Of a DNA stretch of 7,725 bases, positions 1 to 5,456 are shown piece by piece. Location of the stretch: the NCBI GenBank assembly GCA_005879435.1, contig VBKX01000112.1, positions 1 through 7,725 of the forward strand. Reading direction: 5' to 3'. Position 1 is the first letter of the stretch, and each line of letters opens with the position of its first letter. Source of the DNA: Deltaproteobacteria bacterium. Lineage in GTDB: Bacteria > Desulfobacterota > Binatia > UBA9968. The position numbers were made by a program, and so were the translations under genes. The notes below the pieces were generated by a model that made no database searches, was not told where the DNA came from, and saw nothing but the letters and a program-made list of their open reading frames with translations.

Positions 1-195
1 GAGCAATTGCCGGAGCTCTTTCAAAAGGCAATCGTCGGGCGCTTGCAAGACAAGGCGCTCTTCGGTACGGATTTTCCCTACGTCGATCTGGCGCAGGCAT
101 TGATCAGCTTCGATAAACTCGGCTGCAAAGATGCGGTCAAGGAAAAACTTCTGCTCGGTAACGCGCGGAATCTCTTCGGATTAGAAACGGAATAA
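1..195 (+). CDS. Amidohydrolase (amidohydrolase-2 type), C-terminal fragment
   Basis: Only the last 64 codons are in the window, and the gene begins to the left. The reading frame is open from base 1 and ends at TAA 193-195. The fragment contains FGTDFPYVD, the motif near the last metal-binding aspartate of the TIM-barrel amidohydrolase-2 family (ACMSD and gamma-resorcylate decarboxylase relatives). It also contains the usual family ending, LLLGNARNLFGL, where the enzyme closes with a 'GNAxxLFGL' helix. Members are metal-dependent hydrolases or non-oxidative decarboxylases acting on aromatic or lactone carboxylates. The substrate cannot be told from this piece. It lies upstream of the TPP enzyme in the same direction, but a 154-base repeat-bearing spacer makes co-transcription uncertain. 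The TTG at base 7 is an internal codon, not the start. Confidence 0.8.
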   Translation, partial: EQLPELFQKAIVGRLQDKALFGTDFPYVDLAQALISFDKLGCKDAVKEKLLLGNARNLFGLETE

Positions 196-204
196 CCTGT
201 AGTC

Positions 205-306
205 GTTGAAGGTTCCAGCGTTCAAGGTTCAAAGCGTCGGTTATGACAACTGGAGAAATCGCACCTCGGCGACCGATTCAGACCTTGAACGATTGAACTT
301 TGAACG
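205..306. repeat. Inverted cluster of short TTGAAC/GTTCAA repeats
   Basis: The left part carries GTTCAA at 220-225 and 227-232, seven bases apart, preceded by the degenerate copies GTTGAA (205-210) and GTTCCA (212-217). The right part carries the reverse complement TTGAAC at 285-290, 293-298 and 300-305. The two halves can pair imperfectly around a loop of roughly 50 bases. The same hexamer returns at 2688-2730, so it looks like a genome-wide short intergenic repeat rather than a local operator. The rest of the spacer (196-349) shows no clear promoter or rho-independent terminator. Confidence 0.6.
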
Positions 307-333
307 GGAGCACGACAGTGGCGACACTTAGTT

Positions 334-340
334 AAAGGAG
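334..340 (+). promoter_or_regulatory. Ribosome binding site of the TPP enzyme gene
   Basis: AAAGGAG lies nine bases before the ATG at 350. It is a strong Shine-Dalgarno match at normal spacing and supports this start over later in-frame ATG codons. Confidence 0.75.
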
Positions 341-349
341 CAGAGAAAG

Positions 350-2044
350 ATGCCTGACAACGCCGGCAAACAAAGAACCGTAGCGCAGGCCTACCTGGAG
401 GTCGCGGTGGACCATGGCGTGGACTACATTTTCGGTCTGCCGGGAACGAGCGGCCAAGAGTTCATCGGCACCATCGCCGATCAGGAAAAAGTCCGCTTCG
501 TGCTTGCGCTACATGAAACCTGCGTGGTCTCCATGGCGGACGGCCACGCGCGCGTCACCGGCCGTCCGTCGCTGGCGCAGGTGAGCACGCTGCCCGGGTC
601 TGCCAATGCCGTCGGCGCGCTCTACGACGCGTACCGCGACCGCTCGCCGGTGGTGGTAACATCGACCCAAGTCGACACCAGAATCTTCGGGCGCGACTCC
701 CACACCGAAGGCAAAGATTTAGTCGAAATGACCAAGCAGTTCACCAAGTGGAGCGCCGAAGTGCACCGCTCCGACCGCATCCCGGAATTTTTGAATCGCG
801 CTTTCAAAGTTGCTGCGACGCCGCCCACCGGGCCGGTTTATCTGTCGCTGCCGAGCAATCTGCTCGGCGAGTCGACCGATCTCCCGAATCCGGTCGCCGA
901 ACGATCGCGCGTTACGCCGCGCATCGCCGCCGATCCCGAAGCGCTCGAAGAAGCAGTCAAACTCCTCGCCAGAGCAAGGCGGCCGCTGATCGTCGCGGGC
1001 AGCGGCGTTGCGAAAGCCGGCGGCACCGAGGACTTGATCAAGTTCGCCGAGATGCTCGCCGCGCCGGTGGTGATGGAGCCGCGTTATTCGTTCTTGAGTT
1101 TTCCCACCGATCATCCGCAGAGTTTTCAGATTGCCGAGCGAAATCCATCTTTCAATCTACCGGTTAGGGGCGATCCGGATGTGATCCTGGCGATCGGCTG
1201 CCGTTTGATTCGAGAGTATCGATATCTGCACGAGCCGGTGATGAAGCCCGAAACGCGCTGCATTCACATCGAGGAAGATCCCTGGGAGATCGGTAAAGTA
1301 TTTCCGGTGGATCTCGGCATCATTGCCGACGCCAAGAGCGCGCTGCGGTCTTTGCTCGATGTCTATCCGAAAGTTGTCGGTGCGGCCAATGGCCGCGAAG
1401 AGCGTTTGGTAACTATTCACAAAGCTCAACAACAGGTCAAGGCCGAACTCGAAGCGCGTGTGAAGCAGGGTTGGGACGGCACGCCGATCAACGCGGCGCG
1501 GCTGGCGCGCACGATGGATCGATTAATTGAGAAGGACGCGCTCATCGTCAATGAAAGCCCTACCAGCAAAGATATTTTGATGGCTAATTTCCAGTTTTCG
1601 CCGGGCCGATCGTACTTTTCCAACTCCTCCGGCGGTTATCTCGGTTGGGGTCTGGGCGCAGCCATCGGCGCCAAGCTCGCCGCGCCGAAGCGCCGTGTGG
1701 TCGCTTGTCTCGGCGACGGCAGCAGCATGTTCGGTCTACAAGGACTTTGGACTCTGGCGAAGTATCGCGTGCCGCTGGTGGTGATCGTGTTCAACAACCG
1801 CGCCTACATGGCGGTGAAAAATCAATTCCGCGGTTCCGAAGAAAGGATCCGCATGGCAGCGGAGATGGGAGCGGAATTGGTCGGACCGGATATTAACTTC
1901 GCCAGGCTGGCGGATACCTTCGGCATTTTCGGCCAACGGGTCGAACAACCGGACGCCATCGAACCGGCAATCAAACGCGCGCTGGAGCAAAACGGTCCGG
2001 CGCTGGTCGACGTCGTCATCGCGCAGAATACTAGGAAGGACTGA
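350..2044 (+). CDS. Thiamine-diphosphate-dependent enzyme, benzoylformate decarboxylase/acetolactate synthase-like
   Basis: This is a complete 564-residue protein with the three-domain layout of TPP-dependent 2-oxoacid decarboxylases and lyases: pyrimidine-binding domain about 10-175, middle domain about 195-330, and pyrophosphate-binding domain about 385-555. The cofactor-activating glutamate is Glu56, in LHET. The Mg/TPP motif starts at GDG 455-457 and ends at NN 482-483. The stretch with IVNESPTSKDIL followed by SSGGYLGWGLGAAIG resembles benzoylformate decarboxylase. However, the segment equivalent to the catalytic His70 of that enzyme reads VSTLPGSANAVGAL and lacks the histidine (alignment from memory). 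It is more likely a lyase or decarboxylase on another 2-oxo or 2-hydroxyacyl substrate. The FAD-linked activity of true acetolactate synthases is not implied. The gene is intact, with a good ribosome binding site and a TGA stop. A REP-like double hairpin follows. The class is sure; the substrate is not known. Confidence 0.88.
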   Translation: MPDNAGKQRTVAQAYLEVAVDHGVDYIFGLPGTSGQEFIGTIADQEKVRFVLALHETCVVSMADGHARVTGRPSLAQVSTLPGSANAVGALYDAYRDRSPVVVTSTQVDTRIFGRDSHTEGKDLVEMTKQFTKWSAEVHRSDRIPEFLNRAFKVAATPPTGPVYLSLPSNLLGESTDLPNPVAERSRVTPRIAADPEALEEAVKLLARARRPLIVAGSGVAKAGGTEDLIKFAEMLAAPVVMEPRYSFLSFPTDHPQSFQIAERNPSFNLPVRGDPDVILAIGCRLIREYRYLHEPVMKPETRCIHIEEDPWEIGKVFPVDLGIIADAKSALRSLLDVYPKVVGAANGREERLVTIHKAQQQVKAELEARVKQGWDGTPINAARLARTMDRLIEKDALIVNESPTSKDILMANFQFSPGRSYFSNSSGGYLGWGLGAAIGAKLAAPKRRVVACLGDGSSMFGLQGLWTLAKYRVPLVVIVFNNRAYMAVKNQFRGSEERIRMAAEMGAELVGPDINFARLADTFGIFGQRVEQPDAIEPAIKRALEQNGPALVDVVIAQNTRKD

Positions 2045-2101
2045 AGTTGCCAGCGCTGCGGATCCCCACTTGCTTCTAAGCGACGGAATCTGTCTTAAAG
2101 G

Positions 2102-2178
2102 CGTCACCCCCGAATGTTTTAATCGGGGGTCCGGTCCGAACCCGCCTGGATTCCCGCTTAAAGCATGCGGGAATGACG
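2102..2178. repeat. REP-like double palindrome (BIME-type element)
   Basis: Two perfect hairpins stand side by side. One has arms ACCCCCGA (2106-2113) and TCGGGGGT (2123-2130). The other has arms ATTCCCGC (2150-2157) and GCGGGAAT (2167-2174). Each has an 8-base stem and a 9-base loop. The whole element is bounded by CGTCA (2102-2106) and its complement TGACG (2174-2178). The second half matches the widespread intergenic 'TGGATTCCCGC...GCGGGAATGACG' palindrome. No T-run follows either stem, so it is not a classic rho-independent terminator, though it could stabilise the 3' end of the upstream mRNA. The remainder of the 2045-2264 spacer shows nothing else recognisable. Confidence 0.75.
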
Positions 2179-2253
2179 AACTTTGGAAAGGCAATTTAGC
2201 TAACGCAGCGATCGACAGGGAATTCACCCATAGAGATTGAACCACAGGCGAAG

Positions 2254-2260
2254 AAGGAGG
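2254..2260 (+). promoter_or_regulatory. Ribosome binding site of the CMD-like gene
   Basis: AAGGAGG is a full-strength Shine-Dalgarno sequence placed four bases before the ATG at 2265, slightly close but normal. It fixes the start of the CMD-like protein. Confidence 0.75.
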
Positions 2261-2264
2261 ACAC

Positions 2265-2639
2265 ATGCCGGAAGACGCTAAGGAAGCATTCAAAAAAGTC
2301 GGGCTCGGTGCCGAGAATAATGCCTACGACATCATCGCCAAGCTCGACCCCGAGTATTTCGAGAAGCTCAAAGGACTCTACGTCGACGCCACCTTCGGAC
2401 GCGAAGGCGCGTTGCCACGCAAAACCAAAGAGCTGATCATGGTCGGCATCTGCTGCGCGCTCGTGCGTCCGCGCGGTATCCGCCTGCACAGCGAGCGTGC
2501 ACTGACCCTCGGCGCTACGCCCAAGGAAGTGATGGAAGCGATGGAGGTAGCCGCGATCCCGGGTGGCATGCCGGGTCTGTGGACCGGCGTGGAGACGCTC
2601 CAGGAAATCCTCAAGGCGAAAGGTATCGAATTTAAATGA
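2265..2639 (+). CDS. Carboxymuconolactone decarboxylase (CMD/AhpD-fold) family protein
   Basis: This is a 124-residue all-helical protein of typical CMD length. The family core is readable: KTKELIMVGICCAL (about 53-66), then IRLHSERALTLGATPKEVME (about 72-91), and the terminal VAAIPGGMPGLWTG helix. AhpD-type members carry E-x11-C-x2-C-x3-H. Laid ungapped on this protein, the motif gives Glu56, Arg68, Gly71 and His75, so the glutamate and histidine are kept but both redox cysteines are missing. Two cysteines sit instead at 63-64, before the motif. A peroxidase-type thiol function is therefore unlikely, and a decarboxylase, isomerase or accessory role remains open. It has its own strong ribosome binding site and sits 91 bases before the CoA-transferase, probably in one transcript with it. 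Stop is TGA. Confidence 0.85.
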   Translation: MPEDAKEAFKKVGLGAENNAYDIIAKLDPEYFEKLKGLYVDATFGREGALPRKTKELIMVGICCALVRPRGIRLHSERALTLGATPKEVMEAMEVAAIPGGMPGLWTGVETLQEILKAKGIEFK

Positions 2640-2687
2640 TTCCAATATTTTGTGGAACGATATCGTATAGGGCGGATCCGAAACATT

Positions 2688-2730
2688 TTGAACGTCTTGA
2701 ACGGAGCAAAGCGGTTGAACGACTTGAACC
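2688..2730 (+). repeat. 9-base tandem array of TTGAAC units ending at the CoA-transferase start
   Basis: TTGAAC occurs at 2688, 2697, 2715 and 2724. The spacings of 9, 18 and 9 show a 9-base period of the form TTGAACGnn, with one decayed unit (GCAAAGCGG) at 2706. The last copy ends on the base before the ATG at 2731. It is the same hexamer as in the 205-306 cluster. The array occupies the place where a Shine-Dalgarno sequence would be expected. The nearest purine-rich match, ACGGAG at 2701-2706, is about 24 bases from the ATG, too far to act in the usual way. Confidence 0.7.
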
Positions 2731-3933
2731 ATGACCGATCTTAACCACGGCCCGCTCGACGGTATCCGCGTTCTCGATTTGACACGCGTCGTGGCAGGGC
2801 CTTATTGCTCGATGTTTCTCGGCGACCTCGGCGCCGACGTGGTCAAGGTCGAGCAGCCCGACACGGGCGACGATACGCGCGGGTGGGGCCCGCCCTTTGC
2901 CGGCGGCGAGAGCGCATATTTTCTTTCAATCAATCGTAACAAGCGCAGCCTTGCGCTCGATCTCAAGTCGAAGCGCGCCGTCGAGCTGCTGCGCCAACTG
3001 ATCAAGGTCGCCGACGTCGTCATTGAAAACTTCCGGCCCGGAACCATGGAACGGTTCGGCTTGGCTGAACAAGATTTACGTAAGCTCAATCCGCGGCTGA
3101 TCTATGCTTCGCTCACCGGTTTCGGCGCCAACGGTCCGATGAGCGACTGGCCGGGCTATGATTTAATCGTCCAAGCTTGGGGCGGGTTGATGAGTATCAC
3201 CGGCACGCCCGACGGCGAGCCGGTGAAAGTCGGCGTGGCGATCATCGACTTGGTCGCCGGGCTGATGCTCGGCAAAGCTGTCACCGCCGCGCTCTTCGCG
3301 CGGGAAAAAATCGGCGTCGGACAACGCATCGACACCTCGTTGCTCGAAGCCGAAGTTGCATCGTTGATCAACGTCGGCAGCAATTATCTAGTCGGCGGCA
3401 AAGTTCCCACGCGCTGGGGCAACGCCCATCCCAACATCGTGCCCTATCAAAATTTCAAAACCGCCGACGGCTATCTGGTCATCGGCGTTGCCAGCGAAGT
3501 TATCTGGAAGCGTTTCTGCCAAGCCATCGGGCGCCCAAATCTAACCGACGATGCGCGCTTTGCCAACAATTCGCTGCGCGTCGAAAATCGCACCAAATTG
3601 ATCGCGCTGCTTTCCGAAGTGTTCTTGCAGCGTGACAATGAGACCTGGTTCAAACTGCTGACCGCTGCCGAGGTGCCGTGCTCGCCCGTGCAAACCATCG
3701 ATCAAGTATTTCAGGCGCCGCAAGTATTGCACCGCGATATGGTCATGGAAATCGAGCACCCGACGGCGGGCACAGTGCGCATGGCCGGTATTCCCGTCAA
3801 GTTTTCCGTCACGCCGGCATCGTTGCGCTTGCCGCCACCGCTGCTCGGCGAACATAACGAGGCAATCCTTAGCAACTGGCTCGGCATGAGCGCCGAAGCG
3901 ATCGACGAGCTTAAAAAAGAGAAAATCATATGA
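2731..3933 (+). CDS. Class III CoA-transferase (CaiB/BaiF family)
   Basis: This is a complete 400-residue protein of normal family length. It should move CoA between a donor thioester and a carboxylic acid in the cytoplasm. The family opening is clear: GPLDGIRVLDLTRVVAGPYC, then LGADVVKVEQP, then NRNKRSLALDLK and VADVVIENFRPGTMERFGL. The catalytic aspartate that forms the aspartyl-CoA intermediate in formyl-CoA transferase corresponds to Asp173 in the VGVAIIDLVAG stretch. The C-terminal part includes the substrate-channel segment and ends in ELKKEKII. The start at 2731 precedes the family opening by seven residues. It has no Shine-Dalgarno sequence and is preceded directly by a TTGAAC array. 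Its TGA stop overlaps the MaoC start (ATGA), which indicates translational coupling. Acid substrate unknown; a dicarboxylate or aromatic acid would suit the neighbours. Confidence 0.92.
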   Translation: MTDLNHGPLDGIRVLDLTRVVAGPYCSMFLGDLGADVVKVEQPDTGDDTRGWGPPFAGGESAYFLSINRNKRSLALDLKSKRAVELLRQLIKVADVVIENFRPGTMERFGLAEQDLRKLNPRLIYASLTGFGANGPMSDWPGYDLIVQAWGGLMSITGTPDGEPVKVGVAIIDLVAGLMLGKAVTAALFAREKIGVGQRIDTSLLEAEVASLINVGSNYLVGGKVPTRWGNAHPNIVPYQNFKTADGYLVIGVASEVIWKRFCQAIGRPNLTDDARFANNSLRVENRTKLIALLSEVFLQRDNETWFKLLTAAEVPCSPVQTIDQVFQAPQVLHRDMVMEIEHPTAGTVRMAGIPVKFSVTPASLRLPPPLLGEHNEAILSNWLGMSAEAIDELKKEKII

Positions 3934-4400
3934 CAGGTAAAACCTTTGAAGAGTTTCACGCCGGCGATCGCTACAGCACCGGCCGGCGCACAATCACCGA
4001 GCATGACATCCTGCAGTTCGTCACACTGGTCGGCCTCACCGAACCGCTGTTCCTCGATATGGAATATATTCGCAAGGAAAGTCTTTACGGCGACCGCATC
4101 GCGCCGGGCAGCCTTACTTTCGGAATGGCCGAAGGGCTAACCGTGCAGACGGGTCTCATTCATGGTACGGGAATGGCCTTCGCCGGCCTCGATAAAATGC
4201 GCCTGTTCGGCCCGGTGAAAGTCAACGACACGATTCAAGTGGAGATCGAAGTGCTTGACACCAAGGCGGTACCGGCGCGGGGCGGCGGCATCGTGCGCTA
4301 CCGCCAGTGGGTCAAGAACCAGCGTGGCGAAACAATCATGGAATACGATGTGGCCCGCTTGATTCGCGGCGCGGCCGGGGAAGGGGGAAATGAGGCGTAA
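3930..4400 (+). CDS. MaoC-like hot-dog domain protein
   Basis: This is a 156-residue single hot-dog protein of the MaoC family, which normally holds (R)-specific enoyl-CoA hydratases. The N-terminus (FEEFHAGDRYSTGRRTITEHDILQFV) and the later IAPGSLTFGMAEGL and VKVNDTIQVEIEVLD segments are typical. The hydratase motif G-D-x-N-P-x-H aligns with GLTEPLF at 35-41, so the catalytic aspartate is Leu36 and the histidine is Phe41. Enoyl-CoA hydration by the standard mechanism is therefore doubtful, and CoA-thioester binding or another lyase or thioesterase role is possible. Its ATG overlaps the CoA-transferase stop by four bases, so the two proteins are probably made together and share a CoA-ester pathway. 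The last codons and the TAA stop lie inside a heptamer repeat, so the C-terminal GNEA may be repeat-derived. Confidence 0.87.
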   Translation: MTGKTFEEFHAGDRYSTGRRTITEHDILQFVTLVGLTEPLFLDMEYIRKESLYGDRIAPGSLTFGMAEGLTVQTGLIHGTGMAFAGLDKMRLFGPVKVNDTIQVEIEVLDTKAVPARGGGIVRYRQWVKNQRGETIMEYDVARLIRGAAGEGGNEA

Positions 4401-4465
4401 GGAGTGAGGCGCGGGCGAAAATCAGTTCGAGATGTTAAACACCTTACTCCTGATTCTTTACTCCT
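4391..4465. repeat. Inverted heptamer short repeats between the MaoC and LLM genes
   Basis: The left block reads TGAGGCG (4391-4397), TAAGGAG (4398-4404), TGAGGCG (4405-4411), a seven-base register. The right block has TTACTCCT at 4444-4451 and again at 4458-4465, 14 bases apart. The blocks are roughly complementary (TAAGGAGTGAG against CTTACTCCT) and could fold around a 30-base loop. The MaoC stop codon TAA at 4398-4400 lies inside the left block. No Shine-Dalgarno sequence is visible for the following gene. Confidence 0.6.
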
Positions 4466-4477
4466 AACTATTGCACC

Positions 4478-5439
4478 ATGAACGACCCCCAAACAAAATT
4501 CGGCATACTCTTGCCGACGCGCGAAGTAATTCTATCGGGACGGTCCGATCCGAACAGTATCTATGATCTCGCCGATCGCGCCGAGGCTCTCGGATTTCAT
4601 TCCGTCTGGGTCGGCGACAGCGTCGTCGCAAAACCGCGCCTCGATCCGCTGACGACCCTTGGCGCCGTCGGCGCTCGCACCTAACGCGTTCGCCTGGGCA
4701 CGGCGGTTTATCTCGCGGCGCTAAGAAATCCCGTATTGGTCGCGCACACGGTCGCCAAACTCGACTGGCTTAGCCGCGGACGCGTTGATCTTGGCATTGG
4801 TTACAGCCGGCCCAACGATCCGGTGCAGGAGCACGAGTATAAAGTCCTCGGCCATGACCCGGCGAAACGCATCAGGATGAGCGAAGAGCTGGTGCAAGTC
4901 ATTCGCAAATTGTGGCGTGAGAACGACGTCTCGTTTGCCGGCAACTTCTCGACCTTCGATCATGTCACGGTGGAACCCAAACCGATCCAGCCCGGCGGCG
5001 TGCCGATCTGGCTCGCGTCGAACAATATCGAACCGGGGCTAAGCGCGTCGCTCGCATGGCCGACGGCTGGCTCAACAACATTACGGATCCAAAAATTTAC
5101 AAGCAGTGCCTCGAAAAGATTCGCGCCTACGCGGCCGAGGCGGGACGCGATTCGCAAGCGATCGAACCCGGACTCTATTTCACTCTGGCCGCCGGCGATG
5201 ACAACGCCGTCCGCGAAGGTCAGAACTTTCTTGCACAGTACTACAACCGGCCCTATGAAGCCGTGGCCAAGGCGATGGTCTGCGTCATGGGCAGTTGGGA
5301 TCAAGTCATGGATCACATTCAAGCCTACACCCAGGCTGGAGCTCGAAGTTTAGTGCTGCGCTTCGCCACGGGCGATCAGATGCGACATCTTGAAAGCTGC
5401 GCGGAACATCTTGCGCGCCGCGGTTTTCTGCTTCGATAA
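4478..5439 (+). pseudogene. LLM-class flavin-dependent oxidoreductase, disrupted by a stop and a frameshift
   Basis: The three pieces join into one luciferase-like monooxygenase (FMN- or F420-dependent TIM barrel). Residues 1-68 start MNDPQTKFGILLPTRE and contain ALGFHSVWVGDS. In the same frame, TAA at 4682-4684 interrupts 'GART-x-RVRLGTAVYLAALRNP', where the family has Glu, Lys or Gln, each one base from TAA. The frame continues through LSRGRVDLGIGYSRP to about 5038. One base is then lost: an extra G in the GGGG run at 5035-5038 would give EPGAKRVARMADGW and lead into the final frame, which ends at 5439. With that base restored the length is 320 codons, normal for the family. The lesions could be real decay or sequence errors. 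No Shine-Dalgarno sequence precedes the ATG. The original role was probably oxidation within this catabolic cluster. Confidence 0.85.
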
Positions 5440-5444
5440 AGGAA

Positions 5445-5450
5445 CGGAGG
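5445..5450 (+). promoter_or_regulatory. Ribosome binding site of the solute-binding protein gene
   Basis: CGGAGG lies six bases before the ATG at 5457, and this ATG opens a signal peptide. It decides the true start of the broken gene: the longer open frame beginning near 5390 is a different frame that becomes coding only after the first lesion. Confidence 0.7.
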
Positions 5451-5456
5451 CAAACT

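Noticed and set aside
719..1114. 131-residue minus-strand frame inside the TPP gene
   Set aside because: It is antisense to a clearly coding, conserved enzyme and has no family features or ribosome binding site.
2106..2130. Rho-independent terminator after the TPP gene
   Set aside because: The stem is good but no T-run follows, and it forms one half of a larger bounded double palindrome.
1736..2293. 185-residue open frame on the minus strand
   Set aside because: It lies antisense to the TPP gene and its spacer, has no recognisable domain and is a shadow of GC-rich codons.
2688..2703. TTGAAC copies as sigma-70 -35 boxes
   Set aside because: They resemble TTGACA, but no acceptable -10 box is seen about 17 bases downstream, and their periodic clustering is better explained as a repeat.
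4682..4684. Programmed readthrough or stop-codon recoding in the LLM gene
   Set aside because: TAA is a normal stop elsewhere in the window, no recoding context is visible, and the same gene also has a frameshift.
4736..5353. A separate shorter oxidoreductase gene starting after the stop at 4684
   Set aside because: It is in the same frame as the upstream piece and is its direct continuation. Its tail after about 5040 is out-of-frame nonsense.
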